Source of the DNA: JBFMDN01 sp040753915
GTDB lineage: Bacteria > Desulfobacterota > Desulfomonilia > Desulfomonilales > Desulfomonilaceae
DNA: 64,000 nt
NCBI GenBank assembly: GCA_040753915.1
Contig: JBFMDN010000006.1
Location: forward strand, 77,077-141,076
Direction of reading: 5' to 3'
Position numbers and translations under genes: made by a program. Positions 26,631-35,173 of the stretch are shown piece after piece (position 1 is the first letter of the stretch; the number at the start of each line of letters is the position of its first letter). Under the pieces are notes generated by a model, which was given only the letters and a program-made list of their open reading frames with translations, did not search any database and was not told the DNA's origin.

Positions 26631-27578
26631 ATGGTGAAGAGCGACGTTGCTTCATGCGATCTGAGCGAGAAACGGGAGTGCACGACAACCGAAAAAACAG
26701 TCTTACTCCAAGATGTCGGGCCGAGAGATGGACTGCAGAATGAATCCGTGGTCCTGTCACCGCCGGAGAGGGTTCAACTGATTGGCGCGCTGGAAGACGC
26801 GGGTGTGCAACGCATTCAAATCGGCTCTTTCGTAAACCCGCGGCTGGTCCCTCAAATGGCTGAAACGGATTCAGTATGGCGGAGCCTGAGGAAAAGAGGA
26901 TCGACTCGGTACAGCGTTCTCGTGCTGAACCGACGAGGGCTCGAACAAGCCCTGTCAATCGGACTCCCCCATGTGGAGATTTATGTGTCCGCGTCCGAGA
27001 CGCACAGCAAGAGGAATTCCGGCGTCACTGTAGCACGGGCTATCGAAGATGCGATCGGTATGATCGAGTTTGCTCTTGCCGCTGGGGCCACCGTAACGGC
27101 CGGAGTTATGTGTGCCTTCGGTTGCTTCTTCGAAGGAGAGGTTCCTGTTGAGCGGGTAGGCGAGATTGTTGAGGAGTTGAATCAGCCGCTGCCTACAGAG
27201 ATCGGCCTTGCCGATACCACCGGCATGGCCCGGCCGGAAGCAATCAGGGCGCTCATCGATCGCCTCTCTCCCGTGATAATCGGACCGGACCGGTTGACGA
27301 TCCACCTGCACGACACGCGGGGACTGGGGCTGGCGAATCTCGAAGCCGCCCTACAATTGGGGGTCCGGCGTTTCGATACCTCAGTGGGAGGCCTTGGCGG
27401 TTGTCCCTTCATTCCGGGCGCGGCGGGCAACATCGCGACGGAAGCCACGGTGGAATTCCTCCATGCACGGGGCTTCTCCACGGGGATCGATCCCGAAGCA
27501 GTCAAGGCTGCAAAGCGCTTCTTAGAGCTTCACCTGGGACGTAGGTTCGAGCCTGCTAGCACACGAAACGTTCCGTAG
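26631..27578 (+). CDS. mvaB: hydroxymethylglutaryl-CoA lyase family protein
   Basis: This 315-residue TIM-barrel lyase has the catalytic DVGPRDGLQNE (about residue 28), SETHSKRN, the metal His pair in IHLHDTRG and the conserved Cys loop GGLGGCPFIPGAAGN. HMG-CoA lyase splits HMG-CoA into acetoacetate and acetyl-CoA with a divalent metal, in leucine or ketone-body catabolism. The first 25 residues are extra relative to the family and may be a start misassignment. AAGGA precedes the ATG. It is a single gene; no other leucine-degradation gene is adjacent. Confidence 0.9.
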   Translation: MVKSDVASCDLSEKRECTTTEKTVLLQDVGPRDGLQNESVVLSPPERVQLIGALEDAGVQRIQIGSFVNPRLVPQMAETDSVWRSLRKRGSTRYSVLVLNRRGLEQALSIGLPHVEIYVSASETHSKRNSGVTVARAIEDAIGMIEFALAAGATVTAGVMCAFGCFFEGEVPVERVGEIVEELNQPLPTEIGLADTTGMARPEAIRALIDRLSPVIIGPDRLTIHLHDTRGLGLANLEAALQLGVRRFDTSVGGLGGCPFIPGAAGNIATEATVEFLHARGFSTGIDPEAVKAAKRFLELHLGRRFEPASTRNVP

Positions 27579-27765
27579 ATGGACGAACCGGAAAAGAGGA
27601 AATGTGCTGCTCGTGCAGACGCACGTGCGGAGGGCTTTTCCAGGCAAGAAAGACCGCCCACCGCGCCTCCCGCAAGAAATCTCACTTCGCAAGCGGCTCA
27701 GCTCCGTGCTTGCCCGAGCTTGAAAATATCGGCCGTGCAGCGGACACGGGAACCGGTATCACGAG

Positions 27766-28095
27766 TCAGTAGGGTTCTTCTTCGTCAGAATCCTCGTCCC
27801 AGTCTTCTTCGTCCTCATCATCCTCGTCCTCGTCCCAGTCTTCATCCTCCTCATCGTCCCAATCTTCGTCGTCTTCGTCGTAGTCATCTTCGTCGTCCGG
27901 GTCAGATCTCCTCGGGTTCAGCAGAGCCGAGGCAAGGAGCGACCGTTCTGGGATAGGCGCGTACTGTTCTTCAGTCCGAATGCTGTCTGGCAAGAATTCG
28001 CGTACAAGTAGGGACTCGTCACTCTCCGAGATTCCTGCGATGTCTGTCGACGGCATCCAGAAATGGCTTGTTTGGTCCGTATGGTGCTCTTGCAT
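27766..28095 (-). CDS. acidic-tail hypothetical protein
   Basis: A 109-residue protein whose C-terminal half is almost entirely Asp, Glu and Trp (repeats of DEDEDWDE type). The N-terminal half is ordinary and unrecognised. The ATG at 28095 has only a weak ribosome site. Low-complexity acidic ORFs can arise from simple repeats, but here the repeat begins after 60 non-repetitive residues and ends in a normal stop. The spacer to nth (28096-28356 on the left side is this gene's upstream region) shows nothing else. Confidence 0.5.
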   Translation of the reverse strand: MQEHHTDQTSHFWMPSTDIAGISESDESLLVREFLPDSIRTEEQYAPIPERSLLASALLNPRRSDPDDEDDYDEDDEDWDDEEDEDWDEDEDDEDEEDWDEDSDEEEPY

Positions 28096-28356
28096 CAAGG
28101 TGGTATTACCCCCATTTAGAATCCGCCGCGGTCGCGGCCGCATTCAAAATCCTATAGCAGGGACCGTCTATTATCAACTGTCCCTCGTATCACGTGGCCG
28201 AAGAAATGGGAAGAGGCAATGAGGGCCAGGCCTTGTTTCTTGATAAATCTATGATGACGATGGTCTGTGAATAGGCCACTGCCCTTGGCAAGACCGAGCA
28301 GGCGAGTTTAGAAGGTGACAGGAAGATCAAGAAACAAAGTCTGACCCGTGGTCTGG

Positions 28357-29028
28357 CTACCTGTGACGGGTGACTCCCACCTGTTGGCAATAGGGTCGGA
28401 TCGCGCATCGGGAACAGAAGGGCGATATAGGCTTGCAGATGTTCTGGCCCCAGGCAACTAGCAAGTCATTGTATTCTATCCAGTATTCGGGGGGAAGCTT
28501 CCTCCTGAGCTCCATCTCGGTCTGCTCCGGGGTCTTGGTGCTCACGTAGCCGAGCCGATTACTCACTCGATGCACATGGGTGTCCACACAGATGCCCTGC
28601 TTCCCGTATCCGAGGGTGACGACCAGGTTTGCCGTCTTTCTCCCTACACCAGGAAGCTTCAACAGCTCATCCAAATTGTCGGGAACAGCGCCGCCAAACC
28701 TCTCCAAGATATCGGCTGCCACCTCCTTTAGCCGCCGCGCCTTCGTCTTATAGAAGCCAACGGGAAAGATGAGCCGGGCAATCTCCTCTTCAGGCAATTC
28801 CAGGATTTCCCTCGGAGTTCTTGCAACGTGGAACAAGCGGCGCGAAGCCGCTCTGGTTACGTCATCCTTGGTGCGCAAGGATAGTATCGTGGAAATCAGT
28901 ATCTCAAAAGGATCCCGACGCGTGCGCGAAATTTCAGTCACGATGGGCTCAGTGAGAGACCGAACTTCTTCCCGCAGGATCCGCACGATCTCGTGGATGG
29001 GGCTTCGAGTGGCCTCCTTGCGCTTCAT
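28357..29028 (-). CDS. nth: endonuclease III
   Basis: This 223-residue base-excision-repair glycosylase/AP lyase removes oxidised pyrimidines. It has the helix-hairpin-helix LPGVGRKTA (residues 125-133) with catalytic Lys131 and Asp149 in CVDTHVHR, and the [4Fe-4S] motif C198-x6-C205-x2-C208-x5-C214. Length and all key residues match the family. Its ATG shares one base with the trpS stop (TGATG), so translation is probably coupled. Confidence 0.95.
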   Translation of the reverse strand: MKRKEATRSPIHEIVRILREEVRSLTEPIVTEISRTRRDPFEILISTILSLRTKDDVTRAASRRLFHVARTPREILELPEEEIARLIFPVGFYKTKARRLKEVAADILERFGGAVPDNLDELLKLPGVGRKTANLVVTLGYGKQGICVDTHVHRVSNRLGYVSTKTPEQTEMELRRKLPPEYWIEYNDLLVAWGQNICKPISPFCSRCAIRPYCQQVGVTRHR

Positions 29029-29993
29029 CAGTAGATGAGCCCTACGTTCCGTCTTGTGGCATCTATAGTTAACTGGGCTATTTCCCGTGCCTTTCTTGCC
29101 CCGTTTGCGAGCACTGCCCGGATGTGACCGGGGTCTGCCAAAAGCCTGTTCCGGGTCTCTCTCGCGTCCCGGAAATAATCCCAGAGAATGCCCACGAGCT
29201 CTTTCTTTATCGTTCCATAAGCTGCGCCCCCTTCCAGGTACAGCCGTTTGACGTCAGCGACCCGATCCGGTGGAGCGAAGTGCCGGTAAATCTGGAAAAG
29301 ATTGCAGGTCTCCGGGTTCTTGGGTTCTTCCACAGGGGTGGAGTCCGTCATAATGCTCATGACTTTCTTTTTCAGCGTTTTCTCATCGAGGAATATTTCG
29401 ATCGTGTTCCCATAAGACTTGGACATCTTCTGGCCGTCCAAGCCGGGAACGGTGGCGACATCGTCGCTGATTTCGCCGCGGGGAATGACAAAAGTTTCGC
29501 CAAACGTGTGGTTGAATCTCATCGCTATGTCCCGCGTGACCTCCAGGTGCTGCTGCTGATCCTTGCCTACAGGTACCACGTCTGCCTGGTAGAGCAGAAT
29601 GTCCGCGGCCATGAGAACCGGATAGGCGAACAGCCCGTGGTTGGGCGAGATGCCCTTAGCGATCTTGTCCTTGTAGGAGTGGCACCGCTCCAGTAGTCCC
29701 ATGGGGGTAATGCACGTGAGGATCCAAGAGAGCTCCACCACCTCAGGAACATCCGATTGCACCCAGAAGACGCATCGATCCGGGTCCAGACCCAAGGACA
29801 TGAAGTCGGCCGCGGCCTCCAGAGTTCCACGTGCAAGCTTTTCACTGTCCGTAACGGAGGTCAGGGCATGGAGGTTCACGATAAAGACAAAAAGCTGTGA
29901 CTTGTCCATATACGATATCATGGGGCGCATCATCCCCAGGTAATTTCCAATGTGTAGGGATCCTGTGGGCTGAATGCCTGAAAGGACTCTCAA
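29028..29993 (-). CDS. trpS: tryptophanyl-tRNA synthetase
   Basis: This 321-residue class I synthetase charges tRNA-Trp. The HIGH-type motif is SLHIGN (residues 12-17) and the KMSKS motif is intact (189-193); LLYQADVVPVGKDQQQH is typical of TrpRS. The length fits the bacterial enzyme. The start at 29993 directly opens the conserved MRVLSGIQPTG. It is upstream of and overlapping with nth. Confidence 0.95.
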   Translation of the reverse strand: MRVLSGIQPTGSLHIGNYLGMMRPMISYMDKSQLFVFIVNLHALTSVTDSEKLARGTLEAAADFMSLGLDPDRCVFWVQSDVPEVVELSWILTCITPMGLLERCHSYKDKIAKGISPNHGLFAYPVLMAADILLYQADVVPVGKDQQQHLEVTRDIAMRFNHTFGETFVIPRGEISDDVATVPGLDGQKMSKSYGNTIEIFLDEKTLKKKVMSIMTDSTPVEEPKNPETCNLFQIYRHFAPPDRVADVKRLYLEGGAAYGTIKKELVGILWDYFRDARETRNRLLADPGHIRAVLANGARKAREIAQLTIDATRRNVGLIY

Positions 29994-30564
29994 CGGTCGC
30001 TCCTTTCCGTCAGAGTGGTGAGCTACTGCCGCGCACGAAAAACGATGGCGTCAGTTGCGAATTTGAGAGCAGGTGAGCCTCTGGTGTGGAACCCGAAGCA
30101 AACAGCCAGCTCGATGGTCCGACTAGCCCTTGGTGTGCGTCCGAGCTGTAGCCAGCTCGACAGCAGAGAAATGTCGAACTTTTCTCAGGACTTGTCCGCG
30201 TTTCTATTGGCTGCCGTGAGTAAGCTGTTCTCAATGGGCCTACTATGACATCACCTGACAGTCAAATGAAGTAGAATGTACCATTTCCCTGCTGTTGGTC
30301 AAGCTCAACATTGGCCAACTGTACCAACGATTATGTTCGCTTCTTCTGTTCGACGATGACGGGCGAGACGAAAGTGTCTCAAAAGCCGGCAGTCTGTGAT
30401 AATCGTGGCACGCCTCCTCACCCTGACCCTCTCCCCCTGCCGGGGATTTCAACCGACTATTCTCTCGTCCTGTCTACCGGGCGTTTCGCAGCAATCCGCA
30501 TCGTTGTGGATTTCCCCCGGTCCCTGTGTTATAGTGCCTTGCCAGTGATTTTCGGAGACTGGCA
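29994..30564. other. spacer with truncated family B element
   Basis: Bases 30370-30450 match the left half of a family B element (GAAAGTGTCTCAAAAGCCGG then TGATAATCGTGGCACG and CACCCTGACCCTCTCCC) but the right half and right terminal repeat are missing. The stretch 29994-30369 shows nothing recognised. Confidence 0.6.
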
Positions 30565-31053
30565 ATGTTCATGTCCCTTCGGTCGTTGTTCGTTGTGGGA
30601 AGCATCGTGCTGCTGTGGGGAGGTCTTGGAGATCTCGTGTCCGCGCAGCGTTTTCCGTACGAAGCCCCCAAAGCCCCTGAATTTGACAGCAGGGGGCAAT
30701 ACGTGGAACCTGAGACGGAAACCTCGTACCCTGCTGTGCGCCAATCGACCACTCGGCCGGATCCCCCGCGATCGCCCCGAGTCCAGCGAGCACCCCGTCC
30801 GTACACGCCTGAGCCTGCGCCACCCCAGTCACAGCCCGCCGTAGCTGCAGCGCCACCTCCCCCGCCAGTGCCCGAAGAACCGCCGGATTGCTCGCAATAC
30901 CCTGGCATGATGTCCATGGCTCGAAGCCAAGAGGAGCTGCAGTGGAACGCCAGACTCTACCTCACCTGCCTGCTCAAGCGAGGCTGGATGCAGGACCAGG
31001 CGCGGCAAGAGGTCATCAGAGTCATGGAGAGTCTGCGGGCCAGTCGCCAGTAG
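30565..31053 (+). CDS. exported proline-rich protein of unknown function
   Basis: This 162-residue protein has a Sec-type signal (hydrophobic VVGSIVLLWGGLGDLVSA, likely cut after VSA). The mature part is Pro-rich (residues 45-115) with a C-terminal conserved-looking helical segment containing three Cys (PPDCSQYPGMMSMARSQEEL, then LTCLLKRGW). GGAG lies 9 bases before the ATG. The Pro-rich stretch suggests a flexible periplasmic spacer. No family was recognised. Confidence 0.68.
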   Translation: MFMSLRSLFVVGSIVLLWGGLGDLVSAQRFPYEAPKAPEFDSRGQYVEPETETSYPAVRQSTTRPDPPRSPRVQRAPRPYTPEPAPPQSQPAVAAAPPPPPVPEEPPDCSQYPGMMSMARSQEELQWNARLYLTCLLKRGWMQDQARQEVIRVMESLRASRQ

Positions 31054-31252
31054 CCCTTTTGAACCAGCCTTCGCATTAATTGAGGATTGAGCACGCTACA
31101 GGGGGAAGTTCAAGACGAGAAAACCGCCGAGACGCCGGTGCTACGAAGACAGGAGCAGGGCGGCTCGTGGTGGCCATCGACGAGTCTCGCTAGTTGCGGA
31201 CTTTCATGCTCCGTTGTGACTACGAGGTTGGGGACGTTCACAAAATTCTGTA

Positions 31253-31582
31253 CTAAGACGTTGAACCGCTCCCGATTGGCGCGTCCGATCCACAGCACCT
31301 CTTATACTTTTTGCCCGATCCGCACGGACAGGCAGAGTTGCGGGCCGGCTGCTGAAGAGCCTGGGGGCGTCGTGGAACCGAGCGGGCGGCCCCGCCACGC
31401 GACGACATCCTCCAATTTTGATATAACACGTACACGGTCACTCCGACGAGAATTAGCCAAACCAACACCAGGCCGATACTTTCCCGCTCGTTGAATCGTT
31501 CTGACATGAGAAACCAGACAAGGGCGGCAGTCCAGATTACGATCCAGACTATTCCGTACCAAGGACTCTTGATTTTTTTCAT
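31253..31582 (-). CDS. two-TM protein with C-terminal SEC-C metal motif
   Basis: This 109-residue protein has two membrane segments (about 9-26 and 37-54), a basic stretch and a C-terminal SEC-C motif (C85-P-C87-GSGKKYKR-C96-C97). SEC-C motifs bind Zn and occur at the end of SecA and in many proteins with ribosome or SecB contacts. A membrane-anchored SEC-C suggests docking of a soluble partner, which is an inference. It is divergent from the B12-radical SAM gene. Confidence 0.75.
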   Translation of the reverse strand: MKKIKSPWYGIVWIVIWTAALVWFLMSERFNERESIGLVLVWLILVGVTVYVLYQNWRMSSRGGAARSVPRRPQALQQPARNSACPCGSGKKYKRCCGSDAPIGSGSTS

Positions 31583-31722
31583 ACGCGCCTGAGCTCAAAC
31601 CTGAACAGCTTTTTCGTCGACTATACCAACAAATGGTGCTGCGTCAACAGGTGTTGTCCCTCATCGGCATTTGGTGGTAAGCTGTCACTGCAATCGGATC
31701 ATTTGAAAAAGGAAGACTGGAC

Positions 31723-34122
31723 GTGGCTTTTCTGTTCATAAACGTCAACCATGATGTGGGATATGAATCTTCGGAAAGCATCCCCATTTCCCTGGGTTAT
31801 GTCCTGGCCTCTCTCCGCGCTGACGGATGGAAAGGCATCATTCTCGATGACCTTCGAGACCGCCCTTTGAGCCTCACGGCCTTGGAGAAGTGGATACGAC
31901 GCATCCAGCCTTTGGTAATCGGATTTACCGCATACCAGAGCACAATGAATCGGATCCGTTTCCTCTGCAGGTACATCAAGTCCCGGCATCGCAATATCCA
32001 TGTAGTTCTCGGCGGTCCCCAGGGCGCCCTCATGCCGTCTCTAGCCCTCGCAGAGCTGGAGGACGTGGACGCGCTCGTTCGGGGGGAAGGCGAGATAGTC
32101 ATGCCTCTCATGGCCCGGGTCCTCGCTGCGGGGGAAGGACTGGAGCATGTCCCCGGTATTACGTGCAAATGCGCAAACGGCATTTTGGATACCGCCCTTC
32201 ATGCCGACCCCCCGCAAGATCTCGATGAATATCCGTCGCCCTACCTGTCCAACATTCTGAACCTGGATGGGAAGAGCACGGCCATATTGCTCTCGTCACG
32301 CGGATGCACCCACGTCTGCTACTTTTGCATAACGCCTCGTCTCAGCAATCGGAATGTCCGGTACCACTCCGTTGAGCGGACTGTGGACGAGATGGACCAT
32401 CTTGCCGCCCAAGGCATCGAGAGATTTTGGTTTGCCGATCCCAATTTTACCGAGAACCCAGAACGGACCCATAGGCTCCTGAATGAAAAGATTCGCCGCG
32501 GAATAAAAACGCCCTTCTGGTGTCAGACCCGGAGCGACCTCGTTGATGCCGACATGCTCAAGCGACTCCATGAGGCAGGTGCAGACACCATTGCCTTTGG
32601 TCTCGAGTCCGGGAGCCCGGCTGTGCTAGAGAAAACGAACAAACGGATTGTCCTGCAACAGTTGGCCAGGAACGTGGAGATTGCACAATCTCTCGGGATG
32701 GCGACGGAGCTATTCTCCATTTTCGGTCTCCCAGGGGAAACGCTTCAGGATGCCAGAAGAACCCTCGAATTCGTCCGGTCTCTCGGCATACCGATTGAGT
32801 CCAATTCCGGGTCTCAGCAGATGCAGCTTTACTTCGGATCCATCTACGAGAAGGATCCGGAGAAGTTTGGCTTCAAAGTCACGAACGGATCCAGGCCTGC
32901 GTACCTTTCCGTCGGGGAGTCGTACGAAACCGCGACCATGTCCAAAGAACATCTGAGAAAAGCTCGCAATATGTGGACCCTGGCCAACGAGCAGATGAAG
33001 ATGGACGTGTACTACAAGCAGCGTCTCTTCGAGATCCTGGATTTTCTTCTCGAAAATCGGGGAGATCTGGAGCATGAGCCCGCATTTCACGCGTATGGAG
33101 CCCTCGCGTCCTGTGCAATCGAAGAATTTGAGTTGCTCATATCATTCCTCGAAGGATACGAACGGGTGGCGGGGGACGAGGACTCCCCGGTAAGCGAGCT
33201 CATATCGGGCCTGAGCTTTTTCAGGGAAACCGATGCGCCGGCAGGTCCTCAGGACAGAATCATCTTCGACTCCCGCAGCTATATTGACGGAGTCCCCTTC
33301 ACAGGCATCTCGGGAAAGTACTGGGATATGCTTCTCGGGCGAGGGCTGCTCCTGGATGCCTTTGAGGAGGGTTTTCTTGGCGCGAGACAGGGGACGGAAG
33401 TCTCCTTTCGATTCGTATTCCCGGATGATTACGTCCAGGAAGAGCTTCGCGGACGGGACGTTGAGGTTCATGCCAAAGTCCATAAGGTGTTCCAAACCGT
33501 GGAGGCTAGCTCAATTGAAGATGTAAGACGCCTGGGCATTCGGAACCATTATCCTTTCACAGACCTCGACGTTTTGCGTGACCAGAACGAGATTCTCTAT
33601 TACCTCGCCCTGCGGGACGTCCACCCTGAGGAATTGATCAAGACCCCCAGCCACTTTCTCACGTTGGCCCACATGCTTGCGAAGTTGGGTAAGAGGGAAG
33701 CAGCCCACTGGATGGGGACGCTCGTTTCGAGTACACCTCGAGCCCTGGCCGCGGTTGCAGACACCTTGGTCGGGTCCGGGAAGTACTCGTGGGCCATTCC
33801 CTACTACGAAATGCTCGAATCAAGAGGCGCCGGCTTTGTCCTGAAGAAAGTCCGATGCCTTCTCAACATGAACGAAAACGAAAAGGCCTACGCGGCTCTC
33901 GAGACGATTCCGGAGTCGCCCGACCTGGAGTTTCAGGAGACTCTCCTCGAATGTCTCAAGGCTGCAAGGCCGAATTCTCGGAGAATTCCCTCCCTGGATC
34001 GCCACGTAATGGACATGCGCGTGCAAGCAGCCCTCGATCGAGAGCTCCTGTCCCGCTCCGGCCAATCCTCGATTACTCCCCTGGTTCACGGATACCGTGA
34101 GGACACCGCCTGGCTGCGATAG
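31723..34122 (+). CDS. B12-binding radical SAM protein fused to a trigger-factor-like PPIase domain and a TPR-like tail
   Basis: This 799-residue protein starts at a GTG after AAAAAGGAAGA. Residues about 1-140 are a B12-binding-type Rossmann domain (SLGYVLASLR, VVLGGPQGALMP, ALVRGEGE). The radical SAM core carries C195-x3-C199-x2-C202 and extends to about 430. Residues 511-591 closely resemble the FKBP-type PPIase domain of trigger factor (IDGVPF, LLLDAFEEGFLGARQGTEV, VFPDDYVQEELRGRDVEV). The last 170 residues are helical, with TPR-like repeats (LAHMLAKLGKREAAHWMGT, SGKYSWAIPYYEMLES). Such a four-part fusion is not one I know. A peptide or protein substrate presented by the PPIase domain is possible. 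Confidence 0.85.
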   Translation: MAFLFINVNHDVGYESSESIPISLGYVLASLRADGWKGIILDDLRDRPLSLTALEKWIRRIQPLVIGFTAYQSTMNRIRFLCRYIKSRHRNIHVVLGGPQGALMPSLALAELEDVDALVRGEGEIVMPLMARVLAAGEGLEHVPGITCKCANGILDTALHADPPQDLDEYPSPYLSNILNLDGKSTAILLSSRGCTHVCYFCITPRLSNRNVRYHSVERTVDEMDHLAAQGIERFWFADPNFTENPERTHRLLNEKIRRGIKTPFWCQTRSDLVDADMLKRLHEAGADTIAFGLESGSPAVLEKTNKRIVLQQLARNVEIAQSLGMATELFSIFGLPGETLQDARRTLEFVRSLGIPIESNSGSQQMQLYFGSIYEKDPEKFGFKVTNGSRPAYLSVGESYETATMSKEHLRKARNMWTLANEQMKMDVYYKQRLFEILDFLLENRGDLEHEPAFHAYGALASCAIEEFELLISFLEGYERVAGDEDSPVSELISGLSFFRETDAPAGPQDRIIFDSRSYIDGVPFTGISGKYWDMLLGRGLLLDAFEEGFLGARQGTEVSFRFVFPDDYVQEELRGRDVEVHAKVHKVFQTVEASSIEDVRRLGIRNHYPFTDLDVLRDQNEILYYLALRDVHPEELIKTPSHFLTLAHMLAKLGKREAAHWMGTLVSSTPRALAAVADTLVGSGKYSWAIPYYEMLESRGAGFVLKKVRCLLNMNENEKAYAALETIPESPDLEFQETLLECLKAARPNSRRIPSLDRHVMDMRVQAALDRELLSRSGQSSITPLVHGYREDTAWLR

Positions 34123-34163
34123 CCGATACCACATCTCTCTCGTCCGCGAAGGAGTAGGCAACC

Positions 34164-34997
34164 ATGAACGCTGAAAAATCCGAGTCGGAAAGCCTCGTCA
34201 CCTATCACAGGGAAGGGTTCGTGGGATTTATCTCCCTCAACAGACCCGAAAAAAGAAACGCCCTCAACCTTGCCACGTGGAAGGCATTGGATAAAGCCAT
34301 AGCCACGGCTGAGGAAGACTCCGAGGCCAGGGCAGTGATCGTAAGAGGTAGTGGGAAGTCGTTCTGTGCAGGATTGGACCTGAGCCCCGATAATGAGTTG
34401 ATCCCTCTTATCACGGGCCAAGCCTCGGCCACCCAGAAAATTCAATTTTTCCGCGAAGTGAAGAGGGTGCAGGCGATTCACACCAGGCTCGAGAGACTGT
34501 CAGTGCCGACCATCTGTTCTATCCATTCCTTCTGTCTCGGCGCGGGCCTTGAATTGGCTGTGTGCTGCGATGTGCGGCTCTGTACCGAGGATACTGTTTT
34601 CGCGCTTCCAGAGGCCAAGTTGGCAATAATAACGGACGTTGGCGGGCTGCAGCGCCTTCCCCGAATCGTAGGTCAAGGTCGCGCAAGAGAAATAGCGTTT
34701 CGCGGCCACAGATTCGACGCGACGCACGCTCTTTCCATCGGCTTGGTGAACGCAGTGTACCCGGACAAGGAGACGTGCGACGAAAAAGCCCTCGAAATGG
34801 CTCAGGAGATAGCATCGAATCCGCCCCTGGCCGTACAGGGAGCCAAAGAGGTATTTCTCTTCGGAGACACGGTTGCCCTCGATCAGGCCCTCGAATACAA
34901 CGCCGCCCGGTCGAGCATGATCATGCCGTCGGAGGATATTGTCGAGGCCATCTCGGCCCATCTCCAGAAGCGCGAAGGTAATTTCAAAGGCGCGTAG
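34164..34997 (+). CDS. enoyl-CoA hydratase/isomerase, dienoyl-CoA isomerase-like
   Basis: This 277-residue crotonase-fold protein has the first oxyanion segment KSFCAGLDLS, the second SFCLGAGLELAVCCDVRL, and ITDVGGLQRLPRI. The Asp-Val-Gly of that last segment is typical of delta3,5-delta2,4-dienoyl-CoA isomerases (ECH1). The next gene encodes a 2,4-dienoyl-CoA reductase, which fits a path for unsaturated fatty acyl-CoA. GAAGGAG precedes the ATG. It lies 41 bp after the radical SAM gene. Confidence 0.88.
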   Translation: MNAEKSESESLVTYHREGFVGFISLNRPEKRNALNLATWKALDKAIATAEEDSEARAVIVRGSGKSFCAGLDLSPDNELIPLITGQASATQKIQFFREVKRVQAIHTRLERLSVPTICSIHSFCLGAGLELAVCCDVRLCTEDTVFALPEAKLAIITDVGGLQRLPRIVGQGRAREIAFRGHRFDATHALSIGLVNAVYPDKETCDEKALEMAQEIASNPPLAVQGAKEVFLFGDTVALDQALEYNAARSSMIMPSEDIVEAISAHLQKREGNFKGA

Positions 34998-35173
34998 TTG
35001 TGCGCACGTCAGGTACGTTACCTGTCGGCAGAGAAGCCTACTGGATTTGTGGCGGAAGAAACCGCGGGCCGGGCTTTTTCGGCATCAGCCATGCCCGGGA
35101 CCTCGATTGAAAGAGCTCCCATTACATGGTTAGTTGGAAATAAACATGAATGCACTCTGACGAGGAGGTTCGC

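Noticed and set aside
27579..27956. A plus-strand Arg/Pro-rich frame after the HMG-CoA lyase gene.
   Set aside because: It is the complement of the acidic-tail gene and has an unnatural composition with no ribosome site.
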